From contig JAZGUH010000222.1 of the NCBI GenBank assembly GCA_037893225.1, forward strand, positions 558,001 through 622,000: a DNA stretch of 64,000 bases. Reading direction: 5' to 3'. Within the stretch, counting starts at the first letter, position 1. Each line of letters opens with the position of its first letter. Positions 22,460 through 33,300 of the stretch are shown in pieces. Made by a program: the position numbers and the translations under genes. This DNA is from Hippasteria phrygiana (Eukaryota; Echinodermata; Asteroidea; Valvatida; Goniasteridae). The notes beneath the pieces are model-generated. The model was not told the origin of the DNA. It saw only the letters and a list, made by a program, of their open reading frames with translations, and did no database searches.

Positions 22460-24018
22460 TTTACGGTACAAAAATAGATTTTCCGACAAAACCGCAACTA
22501 CCATCGGTCTGATTTTGCTTCGGAGGTTTCAATGAGTAGTATTTAAATCAAAAACCGTTTACCCCAAAGCTTTAATTGGGCGAACCTTAAGTTTAGAAAA
22601 ATGTACATTTTCACGAACAAATGCTGATTTGGCATATGTACAAAGCGGGTGCTTGACCAAATGAGACCGATGTTCCCATATGCGTCCCAAAACCTCACAT
22701 CGACACGCTACAATATTATAATCATTGGATGCCACGTATTCTGACACGGCCTCATAATAAAAACGCGCCCTCTATTATTGTGGCAATTTTCTGTCATGAA
22801 GAGCGTCACCTATTGTCTGATAGTGAACATGATTATGCATTACAAAAAGTTTGCACACGCGGAGTCTCAAAATGACGCGCAGTATTCAACTTTATTAAGT
22901 CGCTTCTTGGTTATGTCTCGTGCGCGTTTTTTGTAGTTCGCACGATTATTTCTTTGTGCGTGTGCACAGTGTGCCAGTGCAAGTCTACTATCGCAGCTGC
23001 GTGTGGTATTTATGTGATGTATACTGCGTGCTGCGCTTACCGCGCCATTTTCCATGTGGATGGCGTACATGATGCGTAACACTCGGCAGAATCGGGCCAA
23101 GTATAGTATCACCCAGGTTTTTATCGGCGTTTAAATAGTATTCCTAAATTAAAGGTATTAGGCGGAAAGAGAAGGAGTCTGATGTAACGACCAAAATAAG
23201 TTTTTGATATTGAGGTTTGTTTCATTATTTTGATGCCTTGTAATGCTTGTACGTATCCGCCCCTCCGGAACTATACATTAAACCCCCCCGCCAGTGAAGT
23301 GGTATAGGTCCGTCGGTGCCCGGCAACATACAGTTTGCTGTAAAAATTACTCGCGCATTCATTGCCTGTTAGCGGGTGTTTTTTTTTTACAAAAACAATT
23401 AAATCAAAAGCGATCATCTTCCTTGGGATTTGAAGTAGCTGGTACTCATGTGGCAAAGGTGGACTGGTCCATGTAAAGAAAGCAGGGGGCGTTAATTCAC
23501 AGCGTGTCCGCCGCAATACTCGCGCCGAGATAGCATGTATATGTACGTGCCTGTAACACGGACGGTGGGTCACGTAAAATACATGAACGTAAAGATTTCA
23601 TTACAGCGGGTGCATTTTTTTAAGATATGACCATCAAAGTAGCATGAAATGCATCAGAAATCATGCGCCTTTCAGAATCTGAAGTGGCCATTGTTTGAAA
23701 ATGGTCAGTTACGTAGCCCGAAGCGTGAAATGTTTGACCTTCATATGCGTTGTACGCAAAAGTTGTGCGTGTGTGTCTTCCACGTACACGCGCGCGCTAT
23801 GTGAAATGAGACTCCACTATTTGTAATGGTGCGCCCGCTTTTGAACAGTAGTAAAATTATGTCCCCGCTCCCTTTTTGATCTGTAAAAAACCCTTGTCTA
23901 CCTCTCAGCATGGCTATATCGAGTGCCAAGTTTTCACGTCTACCCCCCCCCCCCCCCCCCATAAAAATGACGTTGCTACGCCTATGCAGTCCCTTACTCG
24001 TAGCTGCCATTCTGGGAG
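22460..24018. other. No gene recognised
   Basis: A 19-base C run at 23944-23960 sits next to GACGTTGCTACGCCTATGCAG, which resembles the inverted end of a CAGTGGCGTAGC-type element, so a decayed hAT remnant is possible. Otherwise nothing coding is seen. Confidence 0.5.
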
Positions 24019-24019
24019 G

Positions 24020-24480
24020 GCCACAGATCTCTCTTCACGCCAGCTTTGGATGACGAATGGGCTATTTCAGTAATGTTCAGGAATGACCGGGTTAATGGTG
24101 GAAACCGTTTCAACTGGATCTATTGGTTTATTCCTGCTGAGAGCTGCGCTGGGCACGCACATGGGGTCTGCAGGGCATTGTCGTACACAAGAAAGATTGT
24201 TTCATATACAAGGAACATGTTTTCACCCTCACAGGCTGTGTCGGCTAGATACTCTTCAAATCTTTCTTTTGTAACGGTCTCAAATGCTATCCGTTGGTGT
24301 ACAAAGCCAATCTCCCCAGAAACGGCAAATGTCACGTTACCGTCAACGTTGTGCATGCACAACGCATCTCGCGAGGATACCCGAGGGTCTCTCCCAAAAG
24401 AGCGCCCGTTTTGTCCATGTTGTGGCCAGTTTCGTCAATGATACGCAGTGGCCGACAACGTTCCACACTGCATGAACCAC
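24020..24480 (-). pseudogene. DDE-superfamily (Tc1/DDE_3-like) transposase fragment
   Basis: On the minus strand the pieces, in order, are IDETGHNMDKTGALLGE (first Asp), VTFAVSGEIGFVHQRIAFETVTKERFEEYL with FLVYDNA downstream (second Asp) and SFLNITEIAHSSSK, which resembles the PFLNPIE block (Glu). The order, spacing and motifs fit a DDE_3 transposase. At least two frameshifts and stops break it. The residues before the first Asp are not found. Confidence 0.5.
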
Positions 24481-24484
24481 TGCG

Positions 24485-25040
24485 CGTTCTCTACACGCAT
24501 ATCAAGTACCCTTGGCGAGTTTGTGGGCATCAGGCACGTCTTATGAAAGTTTAATTCTCCTCAGTATATCTGCCTTTAATTAATAGGCAAATACGAATCA
24601 GATAAAGCACATACCGAATTACATACAGAACCAATTTAAAGGCAAACATTTGAAAAATGTTTGCTAATAAGCCAGTTCGGTGTTTCAACTGCGCATGTGC
24701 ACAATGACCTTTTATCCCGAACGACCTGTGTGACATAACGCGCGCGGTGGTCGCGCAACGCGCACGTATTAAATTCAATCAGAATGAGCGTTCGCGTAAC
24801 ATGGCATGACATTACGAGGCGCTCGCGTGCGTGTTAGACGCACGAGCTCGACGCAGCTTCGACCAACAGGGTGTTTACAACTTGCCAAAATGCGCACGCG
24901 AATCAAATTAAAGAACGCGGGCAGCCTGCACGCGAGCGCGGTACCACTGTAAAAATGGCGTCGGCGAATTCTTGTATAAAGGCTGCATGTATGATTACGC
25001 CCCACGTGAACAGAGTATATGCGCTTTCATTGGCTAGTTA
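24485..25040. other. No gene recognised
   Basis: AT-rich then CpG-rich spacer; the many CGCG words at 24735-24960 could mark an unmethylated region. Nothing coding is supportable. Confidence 0.4.
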
Positions 25041-25046
25041 ATCTGT

Positions 25047-25475
25047 TTTGCTCAGCACGTAGCTCAGGTTGCCGCGCCCGCGCGCACGTGCACACGGTGA
25101 GTTTTTCGCCTTGCGAGGCGAAAAAAATCAAACATGACACATTGACAGATAAATACGATTTGAAGCTTTGCATGGTGGGTGCGATATGAGAGAGACTCGG
25201 ATTGCGGGTAACACCATGTGAAATAAAAGCTGCAGCAACTCCGCATCACATCACTCACGCTCCTGATGACGGACAGAGCACACTGTCCGAAACGTCGAGT
25301 TACACACTCACCCCGGTTCTTTTCAGAACCACAGTTCTTCCTAGAAGAGATTTATTTCACATGGTGTTTAATACCCGCAATCCCAGTCTCTCTCACATTG
25401 ACAGATATTTGCCACGGCCTCGCGAGGCAGAAAACGCACCAAAAATTGACCGCACACGGTGAGCTACGTGCTGAG
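25047..25475. repeat. Large foldback, possibly a Penelope-like element terminus
   Basis: Outer arms GCTCAGCACGTAGCTCA (25050) and TGAGCTACGTGCTGAGC (25459) are inverted. Inner arms GAGAGACTCGGATTGCGGGT...CACCATGTGAAATAAA (25189-25229) return inverted at 25349-25395. CATTGACAGATA is repeated directly at 25141 and 25397. Between the inner arms is a hammerhead-ribozyme-like core. Such inverted terminal structures with hammerheads are known from Penelope-like retroelements. No RT or GIY-YIG coding sequence is seen. Confidence 0.5.
25255..25305 (+). ncRNA. Hammerhead-ribozyme-like core
   Basis: CTGATGA (25263-25269) is followed by a hairpin with GGACA / TGTCC arms and then GAAAC (25289-25293) and GTC. 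These are the conserved boxes of the hammerhead fold, and CTC before and GAG after could pair as stem I. Against it, one extra C separates CTGATGA from stem II, and I see no proper stem III between GAAAC and GTC. Activity is uncertain. Confidence 0.35.
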
Positions 25476-26325
25476 CAAATGGCCTCGAATGATTTTTTGC
25501 TCAGCAGATAGCTCTTGTAATAATTGTGTGCGCGGTGGGCTTTTTGCAAAAAAAGTCTCATGCATGCAGGAATCCTATCTCCGAATGAGGACTAGAGGGC
25601 GCACTTCACCACTATCATCAGAGATCGCATTCGCATGACGGCAGCCAGCTTTGTCAACCACTTTCCTATATTTTAACGTCTTTGTAAAGTCTTTTTAGTT
25701 TAACAAATTAGTTAGGTAGGACTCAGTTATCCATCTTCGGTATACTGTGCGTTTAAAGTGTTGTTGCTGACAACATGGAGGACCGGAAAAGAACTAATAT
25801 TTTCCAGAAGATACGCAGCGCACAGCACGGGAAACCGCCCGTCAGATGTGTTACCGAGGTGGGTATTGTGTTGCATCTGTTTCGTGAAAACTTTGTCAGT
25901 TGCAAACCTACAATCATGACAATGTGTTACTGTTAAATATACTCTGGGGGTTGTGCTATTTAGCGTCAACAAGCGTCAACAAAGTGTCAACAAATTAAAT
26001 ACGAAAGTTTAGACGTAAACAATAAATCTTTACGACATTCTCAATGACAAATGCATTGTGGGTTTGGAGGCCAAACAAACCATGTAATTTATACACAAAC
26101 CTATGGCACTGTGAACCACTCCAAATATGAATTGATTTTATGCTAAATATCTGTCATGAGTTAAGCGATACCCTTTTCACATATCTTTGCATGGAACATA
26201 AGGAAAATAATAACTAGAAAAATCAATTTTAAATGGCAATAAAAATAAAGGAAATAATTGGGGAATCCCTCTCAGGGTACCAGTTACTGATGAATGCAAA
26301 TTTCTGGAATTAGAATAGCCCTAGA

Positions 26326-26348
26326 AGGACGCTATAATATAGCGTCCT
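26326..26348. repeat. Short perfect hairpin AGGACGCTATA
   Basis: 11-bp arms (AGGACGCTATA and its exact inverse) around a single A. It is too short to call a transposon; possibly the remnant of one. Confidence 0.6.
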
Positions 26349-27563
26349 AGCGCCCAAGTATGCAAAACAGTCCTATGCTAGAAACCGAAGATCAAAAATC
26401 ACACTTTACCTGCATAAATATTCTTGGCATCATTTTATTCAAACAGTTCAACAGCCCATCTCCCTGTTCGGATAGAAATATTCCTCCAAGAATGTCAAGA
26501 ACAGGAGATATTTGCGGCGCAAAATCGTCTCCACGCGACGCTGACTTCACAAACACGAGGAGTAATACCCACATTTAGAACGTTTATCAACAGAGGGCGC
26601 AATTTACAGTCTCCGAGGCGTGCACAGTGCCGCTGGCCGATAATCGATCGGAAAACATCGTTCATGTTCAAAAATCAGCTCCATTACTTTGTACACAGCT
26701 GGTTTGTGCATGCACCGAGTTGCATGAAAAATTCATTTTTTTTCGGGTTTAACTTGAGCATATTCTTATTTTGAGGGGATGACAAGCTGCATGAATGACT
26801 ACTCTGCCGGCAAGGTGAGTGTTTGGTTGATATATTCAGGGAAACGGAAGATATCGGCAAGATCTAAACCGACCCTAACAAACCCTATAGAATTCCTTTC
26901 AGCTCTAAATGGCGAATCTCACATGTCATGAGCCTAGAGCTGGAATTTTCAAGCTACAATCAGAAGATGATTTTTGCAAGCATGACAACGAACATGTGAC
27001 CAATGCGACCAATCACGTCCGTTCTAATGTGCTTGCTCTTCTAATGCCAGTTAAAGCTGATGCAGTTCCCATGATGCTTTGAGAATGTCGAAAAGGTTTA
27101 TTATTTCTAACGTTAAGTAAAGTAGGGACAGGGTAGACGTCTATCCCAGATTGGACTCCTCTGTTGTGTGAACAATGCGACGGAGTCCAGATTATAATTT
27201 TTTTTTTTATTTTTACCTGATGAAGGAAGCTGGAATTTTGCTCACAATACATGAATGCAATATTCCTTGTGCCCAGGATTACAAAGATGCTTGGATTAGA
27301 AAGAGTAAATATGTCCTTGGGTGACGTGTTTACAGAAAAGAATTCGCAAATCCACACTTTCGACTTCAACAAAATCCTGTACAAACTTCTCGTACAAAAA
27401 CTTACGCGCACGCATGCGCGAAATGCATAGCAACTGTGTCGCTTCCACGCATGTGTGGTAGAGTTGTGGGCGTTATGTTCGTCACGTCACACGGTGAAGT
27501 CGTGCAAATTCGCTGTTTCGGTTTCTGAATTTCCTAAATTTTGCCGTCTTTCGACTGCCGTGC

Positions 27564-27709
27564 GATGTCTTCGTCTTCGGTAATTTGTGGTAATTGCCAA
27601 ACGGCCACCTTCGAAAAGGCAGAGAGGGGTTACAAGAGATTTTTGGTAAAGGTTTTGTCTAGCCCCGGGCACATTCAGAAAATTTTTCATAACACCCCTT
27701 GGCCTTGAA
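27564..27709 (+). CDS. Small open reading frame with CxxC motif, possible host first exon
   Basis: ATG at 27564 begins MSSSSVICGNCQTATFEKAE and runs 47 codons to TGA. It follows a CpG-rich stretch. A CGNC motif could begin a zinc-binding domain. No donor site or downstream exon was identified and no family is recognised, so this may be chance. Confidence 0.2.
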
Positions 27710-29492
27710 TGTAAGATGCAATTCCTATGTTCACAGTGTAAGGACACTTTGATTTTCCAGACCGTCCCAAAGGGTTCCATAAAAAGAATGTTTCATCAAG
27801 TAAACCCACTTCCGAAACTGCAAAACGACAGAAGACGAATTTTAAAAATGTATTCAGAAAATCTAAAAGCTTTGACGAACATACACGCCCACAACTCTAT
27901 CAGCATTTAGTAAGCCTTGTTATATACTCAGGATTACAATGATGTATAGTGTTCATCGATAAGAATTTGGGGGAGATATTTGAAATCAAAGTCGACCGGT
28001 TGTAAAACTCGGCGAATAGGGCTGTAATGGTGACAGTAAAAAGCCAGAAACTAAAAAAGGAACCATTTACAGCCCTATTTGTAAGGCTAATCCTTGCCGT
28101 GCTGGCTGATTTTTTTTAAATTATTTTTTTGTCGAAAAGATTTTCTAAGTTTTAGATTTTTAATCAAATGGTTATTTTTATTTAAGTAGATTTAATTGGT
28201 TTTAGAGAATTTTTGTTAAAAGGAAAATAAAGTCCGAGAACCATTTGGTTGATAGTCTGGTTCCAACAGCAAACATCGTGACGTTGAATACCATTATGTC
28301 GGGGAACTAGGCAGTTCCGTAACGAGGGCTGCCGTAACAATAGCCACTGCATAAAAAAAATGGCTGGAATTATCACCTTTCAGTTACATTCAACGACTGA
28401 CTTGTATGAATGGGAGCGAGGTTACACATCGCCCAGCAGCATGTCTGGTCCCCAACGCAAGACATGCATAAAAAGGCAATGATGTACTGTACGTGCAGTC
28501 TGCACCGTTCTATGTACATTAACATTGCACGGATTCCGTTCCGATCTGCATGCAGGGATTGTGCGAGCGCTATGATCATAAGTATAGCTGCTGGGCCGCA
28601 GGACAGACAGACAGAAAAGCTACAGTAAAACATGTTTGTTAAACTTATTGTTTTAATCAAATCATACAGGTTATCATTGTGGAATATCAGTAGACAAAAA
28701 CCGGTACTTTTCCAACTTGCGCAAAACGCAAGCTTGAGTCGAGGATAACTTGCGTTCGGGTATTTTTCACTTGCGTTGCGCAAGCACTACAATGGTAATT
28801 TCGAGCCCTGCTCAGAAAGACGTCAAATTTCTAACTCCAAAAAGTTGTGTCAAATTTTACTCAACATGGAGTAATGCTTCCTTTTAATCCAACTGCTGCG
28901 TATTCTTTACCCAAACCATGTTGTGTTCTGTTTTAAACAGCAGTTGTGTCATTTATTACCCCAAAATGTGGTAAATTTCTATAAATTATGAGTTTACTAT
29001 GCAGAAGAACAAATGCACAATAATAATAACAATTGAATTCTTATTTAGGAATTAAAATATTTATTTGCATGAATAGCCACTCTACTCTTTGACAGTGCAA
29101 TGGTGTATCACAGCGTTAAAAGTTCATTATTTTAATGTTGATTTAGATTTAAACTGTTTCAGCAATATTCATTTCCTTCCTTGTTTTTGTGTGTATAGTA
29201 TATTTTAAATTAATCGAAAATATGAAAATATATAGTTAGACTTTAAGCACTACACATTTTGTAAAGCACAATCTCGACAATATTTTGTATGCAGTCTGTT
29301 TATAAGTTGCCATTATTTTGGTTAGCAACAAATCCAAAATGTCAGTTCTGATGACATTGGGAAAGATAATTAATTTCTTTGTAGTCATTTAGTGCACGAG
29401 GGAAGGTTAAACAACTTAAACTTAGTGCAATTTTTCCAACGTCTTCAAATGTAAACATAAATGCTTTCATATTCATAAATCAAACATCAATG

Positions 29493-29847
29493 GGAAATAT
29501 TTTACTTTAATACCCCACCAAAATCGGTCAGGAACATATCTAAATGTGGCACAACCTGCTATTTCAAGATTTATGTCAGCAGAATCTGTAAAACCGAGGC
29601 AGAAATTGACATGTATTTGAACACTTTCAGTGACCATACACTGTCGACTGCCAAGAACGTCTAACACAGAAAACACAAACATTCTTCCCCAATATTGTAC
29701 AAAAAATTCCCAACAAAATTTTCTAATTTAAAGGTTGTGCCAAGTGTTTATATAATTCTGAACACAGATGGATGGTTATTTTCCAAGATTTGCTGTTGCT
29801 GACCGATTTTGGTTAGGCATGTTAGGGTATTAAAGTAAAATATTTCT
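29493..29847. mobile_element. 8-bp-TSD MITE family, copy 1
   Basis: Left end GGAAATATTTTACTTTAATA, inverted at the right end (TATTAAAGTAAAATATTTCT). CATCAATG occurs on both sides (29485-29492 and 29848-29855), a perfect 8-bp target duplication. Subterminal blocks (ACCAAAATCGGTCAGGAAC; ACACTGTCGACTGCCAAGAA) recur in the copies at 47.6 and 52.7-54.2 kb. No coding sequence. Confidence 0.9.
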
Positions 29848-29929
29848 CATCAATGTTAAAACTTGACAAAAAGCGTACTTACAAACCCAAACATAACTGT
29901 TTATCACATGTTTTTGCTTTTCATTTTAG

Positions 29930-29994
29930 AAGCCAGTGTGGGCTTCTTAATCTCAGAACATACAGACTTGAATATGCTTCTTGACTACACCATA
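29930..29994 (+). CDS. Host gene, exon part upstream of the Maverick insertion
   Basis: A strong acceptor (TTTTTGCTTTTCATTTTAG) ends at 29929. The frame entered in phase 1 reads ASVGFLISEHTDLNMLLDYT and is cut by the Maverick end at 29995. The sequence right of the element (47206-47226) continues the same frame and ends at a GTTAGT donor. The protein is not recognised. The exon call rests on the acceptor, the protein-like sequence and the phase match with the exon at 52403; a chance open frame cannot be excluded. Confidence 0.5.
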
Positions 29995-30228
29995 AGTAGT
30001 AAGGTAATTGCCGCTTCTAGGACATTTTCTGTTTTTTCACTTTTCTCTCTAATTTTGCTGTGGGTACATACATCAAATTTTTTAAAAACCAAATAGTCTA
30101 AAAATCGCCCAAATTTAATTCAAAATTTTGCTGGGTACCTATACACCAAAATTTTCACAAAATCAAGAAAATAAAAAGTGTTTTCCATAGTCTACAGAGA
30201 TACTAAAACACCCGGGCGCCCGGCGAAA
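29995..30228. repeat. Maverick left terminal inverted repeat
   Basis: 234 bases that return in inverted orientation at 46967-47200 without a difference that I can see. The inner edge carries a GC-only palindrome, CCGGGCGCCCGG (30212-30223), in otherwise AT-rich DNA. Confidence 0.97.
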
Positions 30229-30327
30229 AAGGCAAAAAAAAAAGATATTGTCTCTAAAATATCACACGCCAAAAAAAATTAATTTTTTTTAAAGTTTTTT
30301 AAAAATATTATGTTACCATTATAAAAG

Positions 30328-33300
30328 ATGGAGACACAACCTGCGATTCGAGGATACAATAGATGGAACAAAAAATCTTTAAAAAGATACATCGACAAAT
30401 ACGCCATTACGTTGGGCCCGCCAACAGGACGCCGTAATACGTATATCAGGCGAGATTATATTCTAGCTATAAAAAGAGAAGAAGGGAAGTATAAAAATTT
30501 GAGAATACTATCTAAAGCTTCGTTAGAGCGACTCGCGTACGATAAGAATATTCGGGTCGTCTCAACGGGTAGAAATGATCGAGCGATAAAAAAGGATTAC
30601 ATCGAAGCTATACTAAGATTTAAGGAGCAAAATACTTTTCGAGAAGCAGACTTTCGAGAGACTAGAAGATTTGAAAACAGTTATAGAAATTTGGAACTGA
30701 TTCCGAATCTGTTTACCGACGATCCGGAGCAATTTTACAACACCCATAAGTCGATGATAAAAAACAAAATCGTCGCTGAATTAAGAGAAATAAAAACGAT
30801 GAAACTACAGATCGCTATGAAAATAAAATATGTAAAAAAATCAGGCGTTGAGATTACAACATCAACCGCTACTCATTTTAGTTATCAAAATCGAGTCTTA
30901 AACAAGAGCGAGATAGCTGTAGCTATCAGGAAACAATACGAAACGATACTATCTCAGATAGATAAATATACGAATAAAGGAAGTGGTTGGACAGTAGATA
31001 AAATAGTCGCGTTTTACATTAACATAAACAGAGTTAACCCTCTGGTGGGCGCTTCTTACGTAAAACTGCCCGAGTATGTAGCTAACAAACACGCAACCGT
31101 CAACATCAAAAACGAAGATCAAGAGTGTATAAGATGGTGTTTAAGAGCCGCCCTAGGTATATATACCGATAGAGTTAAAAACCAATTAGCAACAAACCCA
31201 AAGTACAAATTTCGAGGAAATAATCCATCTACTTATAAAACCGATGATGGATTAAACTTCACCAACATAGACTTTCCCACACCCATAAGTCAGGTAGCGA
31301 GAATAGAAAGACAAAACGATATAAGTATAAACGTGTTAGGATACGACACAGACTGCAAAAATAAAACCTATCCGCAAGATAAAAGGGGCTTGATATATCC
31401 GCTATATTTATCTAAAAGACCATACGATACGGAAACTATTAGTTTGCTATTATATGACGGTCATTATTGTTGGATAAGTGACTTACCTAGATTCTTATTT
31501 GGCGTTACCAATAGTCAACATCGTAAACTGTTTTGCTTAAGATGTTTAACGCATTTTAGTTCGAAAGAGAAGCTGAACACACACATAAAAGATTGCGAAG
31601 GAATAGACTCTGCTTTATCTACTATTAAAATGCCGCATAAAAATGCGAACAAATACTTGGACAAAAGCATTCTCAAGTTTAAAAACTTTAAGAATTTACA
31701 AGACGCACCTTACGTCATATACGCCGATTTTGAATCTGTATTAGAAAAAACAAAGGAGCCGTCGAGTAAAACTCACGAACATAGAGCCTGCGGTTATTCT
31801 TACGTTGTAGTGAGATGCGATGGCCGACGAATCAAGCGAAAGACTTATAGAGGTGAACGCGCTATAGACAATTTTATAACCTCGTTGCAAGAACTCGAAC
31901 CTAAGATTAATGAATTACTAGCTCGCATTAAGCCGATAATATATACGCTAAAAGAAGAGGTTGTACACCTAAACTCTAACGAGTGCTGGATTTGCGAGAG
32001 AGCGATTTATCCAAATTACTCGTGTAATTGCCAGTGCTGCAAACCCGTAGAACCTAAAAGCAAAGAAGAACTTGAAGAATACACGTACGAAAACGAAAAG
32101 GGATACGTCGAGAAAACATGTACGTTCTGCCAAAAGAAAATTAACAAATTTCGAAAAGTAAGAGATCATTGCCACACTACGGGCAAGTACAGAGGAGCCG
32201 CGCACGCTTACTGTAATCTTAAATTACGAGTAAAACCCGGCGAAACGAAAATACCGGTCATCTTTCACAACTTAGAAAATTATGACGCGCACTTGATCAT
32301 GCAGGGTATTTCCAAGTATCAACGAGATATCTGGTGTATACCCAAAAATTCAGAAAAATACATTTCATTTTCGATCGGTCAATATAGATTTATCGACTCG
32401 TTTCATTTTATGTCTAGCGGTCTCGACAAATTAGTGAAGAGTTGCCCGAGAGACGCCTTTAGGCTACTCCTGAAACGTTATGGCGAAGAAAACGCGGACC
32501 TCTTGTTACAAAAGGGTGTATATCCGTACGAGTATATGGACAGCTTTGAACGATTTAGCGAAACCTACTTGCCAGCTAAACACCATTTTTTCAGCGCTCT
32601 AAAAGACAAACATATAACGGACGAAGAATACTCGCGCGCGCAACGAGTATGGCGGACCTTTAACATAAAAAACATGGGCGAATATCACGACTTGTACGTA
32701 ACCGCGGATACTCTATTACTAGCCGGCGTATTCGAGAATTTTAGGCAAATGTGTAGAATGAATTACAAGTTGGATCCAGCCAACTACTTCACAGCACCGG
32801 GATTAAGTTGGGACGCGTTGCTGAGACATACTAAAATAGAATTAGAGCTATTAACCGATATAGATAAACATCTATTTTTTGAAAAAGCGAAAAGAGGAGG
32901 AATATCGAGCGTTGGTAGTACGCGCTATGCTAAGGCCAACAATAAGTACCTCCAATCTCACGATCGAGATAAACCCGATTCGTATATTCTCTATCTAGAC
33001 GCCAACAACCTCTACGGATGGGCCATGAGTCGACCGCTACCTTACGGAGGATTTAAATGGGTCAATACGAGACAATTTACCCACGATCGTATCATGGCGT
33101 TACAAGATAAGGCTAAAACGGGATATATGTTCGAAGTTGACCTGGAATATCCAGCCGAACTACACGATCTACACAACGATTATCCATTAGCCGCCGATAA
33201 TATAATCATACCCGAAGAATGGTTATCGGAGTATCAACGAGAGTTGGCGAGTGAGATAGGAGATGGTACCAAGGTAAAAAAATTAACCGGTACGCTATAT

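Larger units (their letters stand above)
25476..29484. other. Long intergenic or intronic stretch, no firm gene
   Basis: The region is AT-rich with a CpG-richer part at 27400-27600. It contains a small hairpin at 26326-26348 and a possible short first exon at 27564-27709. Inverted TGGACTCC / GGAGTCCA words lie at 27153-27190. From 28800 to 28985 it holds repeated TTACTCAA / GGAGTAA words like those at 48960-49170. No domain was recognised in any frame. Confidence 0.5.

Noticed and set aside
27013..27411. 132-residue minus-strand open frame
   Set aside because: No domain, unusual composition, and no matching splice sites; I could not support a gene.
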